From Bacteroides sp. (lineage in GTDB: Bacteria > Bacteroidota > Bacteroidia > Bacteroidales > Muribaculaceae): a stretch of 17,683 bases of DNA. The stretch covers positions 1-17,683 of the forward strand of contig JAAVDT010000007.1 of NCBI GenBank assembly GCA_014801655.1. The letters run 5' to 3'. Below are positions 1 to 7,815 of this stretch, one piece after another (positions within the stretch are counted from its first letter, which is position 1; each line of letters starts with the position of its first letter). Made by a program: the position numbers and the translations under genes. The notes beneath the pieces were generated by a model. It made no database searches and had not been told where the DNA came from. It saw only the letters and a list, made by a program, of their open reading frames with translations.

Positions 1-655
1 CAGTACCGAGAAGACCAACGAGAGTACCGAGAGTGGTCATGGTAGAAACGATGGGGAGGTTCTGCTGGAGAGCGGGCATTTCGAGAGCGGTAGCTTCTTC
101 AACTTCTTTCTGGAGAGTAGCGATTTTCTGTTCTTTAGAGAGGACGGTGTTTTTGTCCATTTCTTCGTAGCGAACGAGAGCAGCGGCAACAACAGCAGCT
201 ACAGAACCTTTCTGCTTAGAGCAGAGAGCCTGAGCACCGGCGATGTCGTTTTTAGCAAGAGCAGCTTTCACACCGGCAACGAATTTGGCGATGTTGCCTT
301 TGCCTTTGGCGCTGCTGAGAGCGATGTAACGTTCAACAGAGAGAACGATAACAGTGAGGAAGAGAGTCTGGAGAACAGGCACGATGATACCACCCTTGAA
401 GATTGTGCCGATGAGGTTGATGGGGTGAGCTTTGTCATGGCCCCAGGCAGTAGCGAGAGTGTTGGGATCAACACCTTCGAACGATTCGGGATCGAAGTTA
501 CCGGGGTTACCGAAGAAGAAGAGGAAGAGGCAAACTGCAACAATGAAGCAGACGATGATTACAACGAATGCGTTCTTGATACCTTTCACATTCTTCTTGT
601 TAGAGGTTTGAGCCTTGGGCTGAGCCTTGGGCTGCACGGGCTTTGTAGCTTCCAT
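1..655 (-). CDS. exbB: ExbB/TolQ/MotA-family proton channel subunit (3' part beyond window)
   Basis: This is the membrane proton-channel component of a TonB-type energising complex. ExbB with ExbD uses the proton-motive force to drive TonB-dependent outer-membrane uptake. The minus strand reads open from ATG at 655-653 to the window edge, giving 218 residues. A Lys/Pro/Gln-rich cytoplasmic N-terminus (1-27) is followed by a first membrane segment (about 29-47), a short periplasmic stretch, a second segment (about 88-106, ending SVERY) and a cytoplasmic domain. The start of the third segment contains NLPIVSTMTTLGTLVGLLGT, typical of the MotA/TolQ/ExbB domain. The stop and probably a fourth segment lie outside the window. 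Codon choice is strongly skewed to GCT, GTT, TCT, GGT and CTC, unlike the GCC/GTG-rich genes nearby, which suggests very high expression. ExbB is more likely than TolQ, but ExbD/TonB partners would have to be seen to be sure. Confidence 0.85.
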   Translation of the reverse strand, partial: MEATKPVQPKAQPKAQTSNKKNVKGIKNAFVVIIVCFIVAVCLFLFFFGNPGNFDPESFEGVDPNTLATAWGHDKAHPINLIGTIFKGGIIVPVLQTLFLTVIVLSVERYIALSSAKGKGNIAKFVAGVKAALAKNDIAGAQALCSKQKGSVAAVVAAALVRYEEMDKNTVLSKEQKIATLQKEVEEATALEMPALQQNLPIVSTMTTLGTLVGLLGT

Positions 656-848
656 AATTAAAAATTACTAAATGTTTAAATGATTTAATGGTTATTGTTT
701 TGGTTTGTTTTATTCTTTTTGCCCCGAAAGGAGCGGCTTTGCTGGATGGGTTGGTTTAGTTTTTCGGGTTAGATGTATAACGTCTGTTTTGGTTAGTTTA
801 TTGTAGCGGTTTTGCGTCGCGGAAGTGTCACTACGCGAAACCTAATTG
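656..848 (-). promoter_or_regulatory. Long structured 5' leader of exbB
   Basis: This is the predicted untranslated leader between the exbB promoter and its ATG, and no convincing gene is seen in it. Near its 5' end (817-838) is an inverted repeat, TCGCG/CGCGA, enclosing AGTGTCACT. Further in (721-734) the minus strand can form GCTCC-TTTC-GGGGC, followed by an A-rich stretch that runs to the start codon. A-rich sequence before the start replaces a Shine-Dalgarno site in many Bacteroidetes genes. A regulatory role for either hairpin is inference. Confidence 0.4.
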
Positions 849-880
849 CAAAAGTATTGATAAAATTTCCAATCTCCAAA
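849..880 (-). promoter_or_regulatory. Promoter for exbB
   Basis: On the minus strand, TTTG (880-877) and TACTTTTG (856-849) are separated by 20 nt. This fits the Bacteroidetes -33/-7 consensus TTTG-N19-21-TAnnTTTG. Transcription would begin near 842, leaving a leader of about 187 nt before the exbB ATG. The call is from sequence pattern only. Confidence 0.65.
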
Positions 881-973
881 AAAAAATCGCCCAAAAATCG
901 CACTTTGCACTTTTTATTCATCCTCGGGGCAATATTTCATCTTATTTTCATAAAATATCTCAAATTTTATAAA

Positions 974-981
974 TAACTTTG
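974..981 (+). promoter_or_regulatory. Putative -7 element of the nqr operon promoter
   Basis: TAACTTTG matches the TAnnTTTG -7 consensus and lies 57 nt before the nqrA ATG. No clean TTTG appears at the expected -33 spacing; the nearest candidate is the T-rich CTTATTTTCA at 941-950. The assignment is therefore weaker than for panC or tRNA-His. With the exbB promoter on the other strand, this makes 656-1038 a divergent control region. Confidence 0.5.
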
Positions 982-1038
982 CAGATGAATCCGATGTTGC
1001 ACATTTTTTGAAAATATCATAACAATATACTTTTTTCT

Positions 1039-2391
1039 ATGTCTGATCACATCACTCTGCGCCGCGGGCTCGACCTAAAACTCAAGGGAGCCACAGACAG
1101 CGGCGCCGCTCCGGTGGCCGTCAAGGCAGACAAGGTGGCTCTGGTGCCCGATGATTTTCCGGGTTTCACTCCGAAAGTGGTCGCCAAACCGGGTGAAAAA
1201 GTCGTTGCGGGGCAGCCACTGCTCGTTGACAAAAACAATCCGGCGATTGCAATCGTGTCGCCCGTCGACGGCACCGTCGGCGAGGTTGTCAGAGGCGAAC
1301 GCCGCAAGATTCTCCGCGTCACGGTAGATGCCGACCCCGTCCAGTCATCCACTGCTGCTGCAAAGGCTGCGCCCAAGGATGAGCAATCGATTCGCCAAGC
1401 CATGATGGAAGGCGGAGTGTGGGCCATGATGCGCCAACTTCCCTACGACATCGTTCCGGCTGCCGACGTCAAGCCGCGCGACATTTTCGTGACCGCTTTC
1501 GACTCCGCTCCCCTCGCCTCGCCGCTGATTGACCGCGTGGCCTCGCAGACCGAGGCAATCAACGCCGCCATTGCCGCTCTTGGCCGACTGACCGACGGAC
1601 ATATATATATAGGTGTACGCAACAGCGCCGACCTCGCCGCAGTCAAGGGCGACCGCCTCGTCATCACCGAATTTGAAGGCCCCCACCCTTCCGGCCTGGC
1701 AAGCGTGCAGGCCGCAGCCATCGCCCCGGTCAACAAGGGCGAGACAGTGTGGCTGCTCGACATCGAGACTCTTGCCCGCATAGGCCAGGTGCTGACCGCA
1801 GGCCGCGCCGACTGGTCGACCATCGTGGCGCTAACCGGTTCGGAAGTCGAAACACCCTCACTGCTGGCGACGACCGTGGGCGCCGAAGTGGCTCCCCTGC
1901 TCAAAGGCCGAGTGGCCGACGCCGACCACCATCAGCGCATCATTTCCGGCAACGTTTTGACCGGTGTCACCGTGGCTGCCGACGGCTTCCTCCGCTACCC
2001 CTATCGCCAGATTACGGTGATTCCCGAAGGCGACGACGTCGACGAATTCATGGGCTGGGCTTCAATGTCGCCCAAGAAAATGAGCGAAAGCCGCACATTC
2101 CTCTCAAAACTCTTCGGCAAAAAGTCATTTGCCCCCGATGCCCGCCTCAATGGTGGCCGCCGCGCCATGATCATGTCGGGCGAATATGAAAAAGTGATGC
2201 CTATGGACATCATGCCCGAACATCTCGTCAAAGCCATCCTGGCCCGCGACATCGACCGCATGGAAGCTCTCGGCATCTACGAAGTGACACCCGCCGACTT
2301 CGCCCTCTGCGAATACATCGACCCCTCGAAACTCGAACTTCAGAAAATCGTGCGCCAGGGTCTCGACTATCTCCGCAAAGAGCTGAGCTGA
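1039..2391 (+). CDS. nqrA: Na+-translocating NADH:quinone reductase subunit A
   Basis: NqrA is the peripheral cytoplasmic subunit of the six-subunit Na+-NQR, which oxidises NADH, reduces quinone and exports Na+. It is associated with quinone binding. The 450-residue product has the usual family length. It opens with the characteristic SDHITLRRGLDLKLKG, followed by a biotinyl/lipoyl-like N-terminal section (KPGEKVVAGQPLL, SPVDGTVGEVVRGERRKILR) and the SLBB-containing remainder ending in LDYLRKELS. It is the first gene of a contiguous nqrABCDEF series on the plus strand, 42 nt before nqrB. The start is the first ATG after an AT-rich leader with no Shine-Dalgarno site. A short (AT)5 run at 1601-1610 is in frame and encodes HIYIG, so it is not a lesion. 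Confidence 0.97.
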   Translation: MSDHITLRRGLDLKLKGATDSGAAPVAVKADKVALVPDDFPGFTPKVVAKPGEKVVAGQPLLVDKNNPAIAIVSPVDGTVGEVVRGERRKILRVTVDADPVQSSTAAAKAAPKDEQSIRQAMMEGGVWAMMRQLPYDIVPAADVKPRDIFVTAFDSAPLASPLIDRVASQTEAINAAIAALGRLTDGHIYIGVRNSADLAAVKGDRLVITEFEGPHPSGLASVQAAAIAPVNKGETVWLLDIETLARIGQVLTAGRADWSTIVALTGSEVETPSLLATTVGAEVAPLLKGRVADADHHQRIISGNVLTGVTVAADGFLRYPYRQITVIPEGDDVDEFMGWASMSPKKMSESRTFLSKLFGKKSFAPDARLNGGRRAMIMSGEYEKVMPMDIMPEHLVKAILARDIDRMEALGIYEVTPADFALCEYIDPSKLELQKIVRQGLDYLRKELS

Positions 2392-2433
2392 CCCCCATCC
2401 GAAACCTAACACAAATCACAATCAGCACCGAAT

Positions 2434-3636
2434 ATGCTAAGAAAATATCTCAACAAAATCAAACCCAACTTCATGCCCGGCGGCAAACTCTCAGCTTTCC
2501 GCTCGGTGTTTGACGGTATGGAGACATTTCTCTACACGCCGAACGAAACATCGAAGTCGGGTGTACACGTCCACGACGCCATCGACTCCAAGCGAGTGAT
2601 GATCATCGTTGTGCTCGCCCTGATTCCGTGTCTGCTCTTCGGCATGTACAACACCGGCTATCAGAATTTCACCTGCTCCGGCCTGCAGCCCGAGTTCTGG
2701 CCTTGCATGGCCTACGGCCTGCTGGCCATCCTGCCCCGCATCGTGGTGACCTACGCCGTTGGTCTGGGCATCGAATTCGTCGTGGCCCAGTGGCGCAACG
2801 AAGAAATCCAGGAGGGCTTCCTTGTGACCGGTATCCTGGTTCCACTCATCTGCCCCATCACCACCCCCATCTGGATGCTCGCCGTGGCCACGGCCTTCTC
2901 CGTCATCTTCGCCAAAGAAGTGTTTGGCGGCACAGGATTCAATGTGTTCAACGTGGCACTGGTGACCCGCGCCTTCCTCTTCTTCGCCTACCCCGCGCAG
3001 ATGAGCGGCGACAACGCTTTCATTGCCAACGAACCGATTTTCGGTCTGGGCGGACATGTGGTCTACGCCGACGGCATCTCCGGAGCAACCCCTCTGGGAC
3101 AGCTCGCCACCGGCGCAACCGCGCTGACCACCCCCACCGGAGCTGAGATCTCGACCTGGGACGCATTCCTCGGCCTGATTCCCGGTTCATTCGGCGAAAC
3201 ATCCACTCTCTGCATCCTCATCGGCGCAGCCCTGTTGCTGCTGACCGGCATCGCAAGCTGGCGCATCATGCTGTCAGTCTTCGTCGGCGGCCTCTTCATG
3301 GGCTGGATTGCCAACACTTTCGCATCGCCTCTCTATCCCGCATCGTCGCTTAACCCGCTCGACCAGCTGCTCTATGGCGGATTTGCGTTCGCAGCCGTGT
3401 TCATGGCCACTGACCCCGTGACCGCAGCACGCACGGGAGCCGGCAAATATATCTACGGCTTCCTCGTGGGCGTAATCGCAATCCTCATCCGCGTCTACAA
3501 CAACGGCTATCCCGAAGGAGCCATGCTCGCCGTGCTGCTGATGAACGCCTTCGCGCCGCTCATCGACTATTGCGTCGTTCAGCTCAACATCAACCGCCGC
3601 ATGCGCCGCCTGCGCGCCAAAGCCGAGGCCGAATAA
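2434..3636 (+). CDS. nqrB: Na+-translocating NADH:quinone reductase subunit B
   Basis: NqrB is the large integral membrane subunit. It carries covalently bound FMN and, in studied enzymes, forms the Na+ path and contributes to quinone reduction. The 400-residue product has an amphipathic N-terminus and roughly ten hydrophobic segments, beginning around VMIIVVLALIPCLLFGMYN. The flavinylation motif DGISGATP is present. Thr219 of SGAT aligns with the threonine that receives FMN through a phosphoester bond (Thr236 in Vibrio cholerae). ApbE, which attaches the flavin, is not encoded in this window. The gene lies 42 nt after nqrA and 34 nt before nqrC, consistent with one transcript. Confidence 0.97.
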   Translation: MLRKYLNKIKPNFMPGGKLSAFRSVFDGMETFLYTPNETSKSGVHVHDAIDSKRVMIIVVLALIPCLLFGMYNTGYQNFTCSGLQPEFWPCMAYGLLAILPRIVVTYAVGLGIEFVVAQWRNEEIQEGFLVTGILVPLICPITTPIWMLAVATAFSVIFAKEVFGGTGFNVFNVALVTRAFLFFAYPAQMSGDNAFIANEPIFGLGGHVVYADGISGATPLGQLATGATALTTPTGAEISTWDAFLGLIPGSFGETSTLCILIGAALLLLTGIASWRIMLSVFVGGLFMGWIANTFASPLYPASSLNPLDQLLYGGFAFAAVFMATDPVTAARTGAGKYIYGFLVGVIAILIRVYNNGYPEGAMLAVLLMNAFAPLIDYCVVQLNINRRMRRLRAKAEAE

Positions 3637-3670
3637 CATGTTTCACAGCAATCTCCGAACAAACTGAATC

Positions 3671-4372
3671 ATGAACAAGCAAAGCAATCTCTACACAACG
3701 ATATATATCATCGTGCTCGTTGTGCTCGTTGGCACCGCCCTCGCCGCCACTTCGCTGGCGCTGCGCGACCGCCAGCAGGCCAACGTCAATGCCGACAAGA
3801 TGCGACAGATTCTTGCCTCGGTCAACATCACGGCCACCGACGGCGATGTCGTTGCCAAGTTCAACGAAGTCATCGAAAAGCAGCTCGTGGTCAACTCCGA
3901 GGGCAATGAAATCGAGGGCTCGGCGTTCGACATCAACGTGGCCCAGCAGGTCAAGCTCCCCGCCGATGAGCGTCAGCTCCCCGTCTATGTGTGCCGCACC
4001 GACAACGGTCTGAAATACATCCTCCCCGCCTATGGCGCAGGCCTCTGGGGCCCTATCTGGGGCTACATTTCACTCGATGCCGACGGCTCTAAAATCTATG
4101 GCGCCTACTTCGCCCACCAGGGCGAGACCCCGGGTCTGGGTGCTGAAATCGAAAAGCCCGCGTTCAGCAACGAGTTCAAAGGCCTCAACCTCTTCAAAGA
4201 GGGCCAATTTCTGCCAATCGCCGTGGTCAAGGCAGGCCAGAAACCGGCAGGCAATGAAGATTATGTCAACGGCATCTCCGGCGGCACAATCACCAGCAAA
4301 GGCGTCGGCGCAATGATCGACAACTGCCTTTCGCCCTACAAATCATTTCTTGAAACCCTTAGAAACAACTGA
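3671..4372 (+). CDS. nqrC: Na+-translocating NADH:quinone reductase subunit C
   Basis: NqrC has one N-terminal membrane helix (about residues 8-27, YTTIYIIVLVVLVGTALAAT) and a periplasmic FMN-binding domain. The motif NGISGGTIT places the FMN-accepting threonine at residue 206. The family flavinylation motif is usually D-x-x-[ST]-G-[AS]-T, so Asn200 and Gly205 are variants, although the threonine itself is kept. The 233-residue product is slightly shorter than proteobacterial NqrC (about 257). Conserved blocks GLWGPIWGYISL and QGETPGLGAEI are clear. Only 2 nt separate its stop from nqrD, suggesting translational coupling. Confidence 0.96.
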   Translation: MNKQSNLYTTIYIIVLVVLVGTALAATSLALRDRQQANVNADKMRQILASVNITATDGDVVAKFNEVIEKQLVVNSEGNEIEGSAFDINVAQQVKLPADERQLPVYVCRTDNGLKYILPAYGAGLWGPIWGYISLDADGSKIYGAYFAHQGETPGLGAEIEKPAFSNEFKGLNLFKEGQFLPIAVVKAGQKPAGNEDYVNGISGGTITSKGVGAMIDNCLSPYKSFLETLRNN

Positions 4373-4374
4373 TC

Positions 4375-5001
4375 ATGGCCGAAAAAGTGACAAATAAGAG
4401 CGTACTGCTCAATCCGTTTTCCAAAAACAATCCGGTTATCGTTCAGGTGCTCGGCATCTGCTCCGTGCTTGCCGTCACGGCAAAACTGGAGCCCGCCATC
4501 GTGATGGGCATCTCCGTGATTGCCGTGCTCGCGTTTTCAAACGTTATCATCTCGCTCATCCGCAACACCATCCCCACCAACATCCGCATCATCGTGCAGC
4601 TCGTTGTGGTGGCCGGCCTCGTGGTCATCGTCGATCAGCTCCTGAAAGCCTACACCTATGAGGTGAGTCTTCAGCTCTCGGTGTTCATCGGCCTCATCAT
4701 CACCAACTGCATCCTGATGGGTCGCCTCGAAGCCTTCGCCATGGCCAATAAACCCTGGCCCTCGTTTCTCGACGGCATCGGCAATGGCATCGGCTACACC
4801 GGCATCCTCGTCATCGTGGCCTTCTTCCGCGAACTCCTCGGAAGCGGCACTCTGCTGGGCTACCAGGTTGTGCCTCAGTGGTGCTACGACCATGGCTACG
4901 TCAACAACGGCCTGATGATTCTCCCCCCGATGGCACTCATCGTCGTGGCCTGCATCATCTGGGTTCACCGCCTGAAAAACAAAGACCTTCAGGAAGATTG
5001 A
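4375..5001 (+). CDS. nqrD: Na+-translocating NADH:quinone reductase subunit D
   Basis: NqrD is a small six-helix membrane subunit that pairs with NqrE in inverted topology around an intramembrane iron centre. The 208-residue product keeps both expected iron-ligand cysteines. They are Cys29 (VLGICSVLAVT) and Cys112 (ITNCILMGR), the same numbers as in Vibrio cholerae NqrD. This helps separate it from RnfE, its close relative in the Rnf complex; the full nqrA-F context settles the call. The ATG begins 2 nt after the nqrC stop. Confidence 0.95.
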   Translation: MAEKVTNKSVLLNPFSKNNPVIVQVLGICSVLAVTAKLEPAIVMGISVIAVLAFSNVIISLIRNTIPTNIRIIVQLVVVAGLVVIVDQLLKAYTYEVSLQLSVFIGLIITNCILMGRLEAFAMANKPWPSFLDGIGNGIGYTGILVIVAFFRELLGSGTLLGYQVVPQWCYDHGYVNNGLMILPPMALIVVACIIWVHRLKNKDLQED

Positions 5002-5048
5002 CACTCCCCCTAACAAACAAAAAATCATCACGAGACACAACATAAAAG

Positions 5049-5666
5049 ATGGAAAATCTCAATCTATTCATACGCTCGATATTCGTCGACAACATGATCT
5101 TCGCCTACTTCCTGGGCATGTGTTCATTTCTGGCGGTGTCGAAAAACGTAAAGACCGCGTTCGGTCTGGGTGTGGCGGTGACCTTCATGCTCGTCATCAC
5201 ACTGCCGATCAACTATCTGCTCGAAACTTACGTGCTCCGCGCAGGCGCCCTCGCCTGGCTCGGCCCGGAATATGCCGATGTCGACCTCAGCTTCCTTTCG
5301 CTGATCATGTTCATCGCCGTCATTGCCTCGATGACTCAGCTCGTTGAAATGGCGGTAGAAAAATACAGTCCCTCGCTCTACGGCTCTCTCGGCATCTTCC
5401 TGCCGCTCATTGCCGTCAACTGCGCCATTCTCGGCGGCTCGCTCTTCATGCAGCAGCGTGAATTTTCGAGCGTGTTCACCGCAATCTGCGCCGGCGGCGG
5501 CTGGGGTCTGGGATGGCTGCTCGCCATCGTGGCCATCGCCGCCATCCGCGAACGCCTCGCCACCTACTCCAACATCCCCAAGCCCCTGCGAGGCATCGGC
5601 ATCACTTTTATTCTCACCGCCCTCATGGGCATAGCCTTCATGAGCTTCCTCGGCATCAAAATCTAA
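5049..5666 (+). CDS. nqrE: Na+-translocating NADH:quinone reductase subunit E
   Basis: NqrE is the homologous partner of NqrD in the membrane core. The 205-residue product has about six hydrophobic helices. Its two iron-ligand cysteines are Cys25 (LGMCSFLAVS) and Cys125 (AVNCAILGG). The second is a few residues later than in Vibrio (Cys120) because of a slightly longer loop around residues 63-80 (LRAGALAWLGPEYADVDL). It lies 47 nt after nqrD and 9 nt before nqrF. RnfA is the nearest alternative, but the operon makes NqrE secure. Confidence 0.95.
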   Translation: MENLNLFIRSIFVDNMIFAYFLGMCSFLAVSKNVKTAFGLGVAVTFMLVITLPINYLLETYVLRAGALAWLGPEYADVDLSFLSLIMFIAVIASMTQLVEMAVEKYSPSLYGSLGIFLPLIAVNCAILGGSLFMQQREFSSVFTAICAGGGWGLGWLLAIVAIAAIRERLATYSNIPKPLRGIGITFILTALMGIAFMSFLGIKI

Positions 5667-5675
5667 TCATCAGTT

Positions 5676-6980
5676 ATGAAGATATTGACAATAATGGCTG
5701 CACTCAGCCCCGATATGCTGACAATTCTCTCGGCCGTAGGCATCTTTCTGCTCATCACCCTGCTGCTTGTGGCAGTGTTGCTGACAGCCAAGCATTTCCT
5801 TGTCCACTCCGGCAAGGTCACTATCACCATCAACAAAGACACCACCGTTGAAGCCAACTCCGGAAAGCCTCTGCTCTCCACCATGGCCGACAACAACGTG
5901 TTCCTCCCCTCGGCCTGCGGCGGCAAAGGCAGTTGCGGCCAGTGCAAGGTGCAGGTGGTCAGCGGTGGTGGCGAAATTCTCCCCACCGAAACCGTCCACT
6001 TCTCCCGCAAGGAAATCAAAGACAACTGGCGCCTGGCCTGCCAGGTGAAGGTCAAGGAAGATATGGCCATCGAAGTGCCTGCCTCGGTGCTCGACATCAA
6101 GGAATATGAATGTACGGTGGTGTCAAACAACAACGTTTCGACCTTCATCAAGGAATTCATCGTTGCCCTCCCCGAAGGCGAACACATGGATTTCATTCCC
6201 GGATCTTACGCCCAGATCAAGATTCCGCCCTACTCGATGGACTACGACAAGGATATCGACAAAGCATCAATCGGCGACGAATATCTCCCGGCATGGGAAA
6301 GATTCGGTCTCTTCTCGCTCAAATGCCGCAACGAAGAAACCACCGTGCGCGCCTACTCAATGGCCAACTATCCCGCCGAGGGCGACCGCTTCATGCTGAC
6401 CGTGCGCATAGCCACTCCCCCCTTCAAACCGAAACCCGAAGTTGGCTTCCAGGACGTGATGCCCGGCATCGCTTCAAGCTACATCTTCACTCTCAAGCCC
6501 GGCGACAAGGTGTTGATGAGCGGCCCCTATGGCGACTTCCACCCCATTTTCGACTCAAAGAAAGAGATGATGTGGATTGGCGGAGGCGCCGGCATGGCAC
6601 CCCTCCGCGCCCAGATCATGCACATGACCAAGACGCTCAACACCCGCGACCGCGAAATGCACTATTTCTATGGTGCCCGCGCCCTCAACGAAGTGTTCTA
6701 TCTCGACGACTTCCTGCAGCTTGAAAAGGAGTTCCCCAACTTCCACTTCCATCTCGCGCTCGACCGTCCCGACCCCGCAGCAGACGCAGCCGGTGTGAAA
6801 TACACCCCCGGATTCGTTCATCAGGTCATCTACGACACCTATCTGAAAGACCACGAAAACCCTGAGGATATCGAATACTACATGTGCGGCCCCGGCCCGA
6901 TGAGCAACGCTGTCAACGGCATGCTCGACTCCCTCGGCGTAGAACCCGAAAACATTCACTACGACAACTTCGGCGGATAA
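5676..6980 (+). CDS. nqrF: Na+-translocating NADH:quinone reductase subunit F (NADH dehydrogenase)
   Basis: NqrF is the electron-entry subunit: NADH reduces FAD and electrons pass to a 2Fe-2S cluster. An N-terminal membrane anchor (about residues 15-40) is followed by a ferredoxin domain with Cys81, Cys87, Cys90 (SACGGKGSCGQCKV) and Cys122 (RLACQV). A ferredoxin-NADP-reductase-like region follows, with the FAD motif RAYSMANYP at 225, the nucleotide-binding GGGAGMAPLRAQ at 302 and YYMCGPGPM around Cys404. The end is HYDNFGG. At 434 residues it is a little longer than the Vibrio protein (408). An in-frame ATG at 5694 (MAALSP) is an alternative start that would remove six residues. It is the last gene of the operon and is followed by a strong hairpin. 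Confidence 0.96.
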   Translation: MKILTIMAALSPDMLTILSAVGIFLLITLLLVAVLLTAKHFLVHSGKVTITINKDTTVEANSGKPLLSTMADNNVFLPSACGGKGSCGQCKVQVVSGGGEILPTETVHFSRKEIKDNWRLACQVKVKEDMAIEVPASVLDIKEYECTVVSNNNVSTFIKEFIVALPEGEHMDFIPGSYAQIKIPPYSMDYDKDIDKASIGDEYLPAWERFGLFSLKCRNEETTVRAYSMANYPAEGDRFMLTVRIATPPFKPKPEVGFQDVMPGIASSYIFTLKPGDKVLMSGPYGDFHPIFDSKKEMMWIGGGAGMAPLRAQIMHMTKTLNTRDREMHYFYGARALNEVFYLDDFLQLEKEFPNFHFHLALDRPDPAADAAGVKYTPGFVHQVIYDTYLKDHENPEDIEYYMCGPGPMSNAVNGMLDSLGVEPENIHYDNFGG

Positions 6981-7016
6981 ACCTCCTCGACCCAGGTCGC
7001 CATTATCCCATAACAA

Positions 7017-7049
7017 ACGGCCCCGCTCCATTTCAGGATGCGGGGCCGT
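7017..7049. terminator. Hairpin terminator between convergent nqrF and tcdA
   Basis: ACGGCCCCGC (7017-7026) and GCGGGGCCGT (7040-7049) form a perfect 10-bp stem with a 13-nt loop. A T-containing tail, CGGCTTATCTTT, follows on the plus strand and TTTGTTATGG follows on the minus strand. It probably stops transcription from both sides, mainly nqrF readthrough. Confidence 0.8.
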
Positions 7050-7070
7050 CGGCTTATCTTTAGAGTGTGC

Positions 7071-7808
7071 TTATTTCTTTGTCAGCCCGGCGATGACAAG
7101 TCCGGCGAGAGTCATTCCGAATATGGCGGTGATGTGGCAGAGGGCACCATTGATTGCAACTTTGCCGAATGTCATGGCGCCGGAATCGTCGGTCAGCGGT
7201 GCGTGGTTCTCCATGATTTCGTCGGAGTAGACACATTTGAATTTGCGGCTTGGCCGACGGTCCATGCGTTTGAACTTATTGCGCAGCGCAGCAGCAAGCC
7301 GACATCCCTTGACCGACCAAAATTCAGCCACCTTGATGCGCGTAGGGTCCATTTTCAACGCCGCGCCCATCGATGAAACCAAAGGCACCTTCAGGCGCGT
7401 AGCCAGTAGAATGAGGTTAGCCTTATCGGTCAGCGAGTCGATTGCGTCAACAACGTAGTCATAGGCAGGCAGATTGAATTCCCCGGCATTCTCCGCAGTG
7501 AATCTTTCGGCAATCGTTTCAATCCGGCAGTCAGGGTTGATGTCGAGCAATCGCTGACGAAGCACCTCCACTTTCTCTTGCCCCACGGTCGATGTAGTGG
7601 CCATCAGCTGGCGATTGATGTTTGAGGCAGCCACGCAATCAGCATCCACAATGGTCAGCCGCCCAACTCCGGATCGCACCAAAGCCTCAGCAGTCCAGCT
7701 GCCGACTCCGCCCACACCGAATATAATCACGCGCGCGCGTTGCAGCGACTCCATGGCCTCACTGCCCAGAAGTCCGCGAACGCGATTGAATCTGTCAAAA
7801 TCGTCCAT
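7071..7808 (-). CDS. tcdA: tRNA threonylcarbamoyladenosine dehydratase (ThiF/MoeB/E1-like)
   Basis: TcdA uses ATP to cyclise t6A37 of ANN-decoding tRNAs to the hydantoin form ct6A. The product from ATG 7808 has 245 residues and starts MDDFDRFNRVRGLLG. It has the Rossmann nucleotide-binding GVGGVGSWTAEALVR at residues 31-45, then IVDADCVAASNINRQ, where the NxNRQ motif is typical of E1-like enzymes. VDAIDSLTDKANLI and KCVYSDE follow, and the hydrophobic end is FGMTLAGLVIAGL. The frame is open 20 codons further upstream, but that would overlap the NlpC/P60 gene. ATG 7808 leaves a 7-nt gap after that gene's stop and matches the family N-terminus. It is probably co-transcribed with its upstream neighbour. 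Other ThiF-fold enzymes such as MoeB are less likely because no sulphur-carrier genes or zinc CxxC pairs are seen. Confidence 0.88.
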   Translation of the reverse strand: MDDFDRFNRVRGLLGSEAMESLQRARVIIFGVGGVGSWTAEALVRSGVGRLTIVDADCVAASNINRQLMATTSTVGQEKVEVLRQRLLDINPDCRIETIAERFTAENAGEFNLPAYDYVVDAIDSLTDKANLILLATRLKVPLVSSMGAALKMDPTRIKVAEFWSVKGCRLAAALRNKFKRMDRRPSRKFKCVYSDEIMENHAPLTDDSGAMTFGKVAINGALCHITAIFGMTLAGLVIAGLTKK

Positions 7809-7815
7809 CGCACGC

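Noticed and set aside
425..661. Plus-strand 78-residue ORF over the exbB start
   Set aside because: It is antisense to exbB, whose reading frame is intact and recognisable; the Glu-rich peptide mirrors exbB codons.
1601..1611. (AT)5 microsatellite as a phase-variation site
   Set aside because: It is short, in frame and encodes a plausible nqrA segment; nothing indicates slippage.
1047..1904. Minus-strand ORFs inside nqrA, and similar ones throughout the nqr, ffh and folD genes
   Set aside because: They are shadows caused by C/G-rich third positions of the real genes and show no family features.
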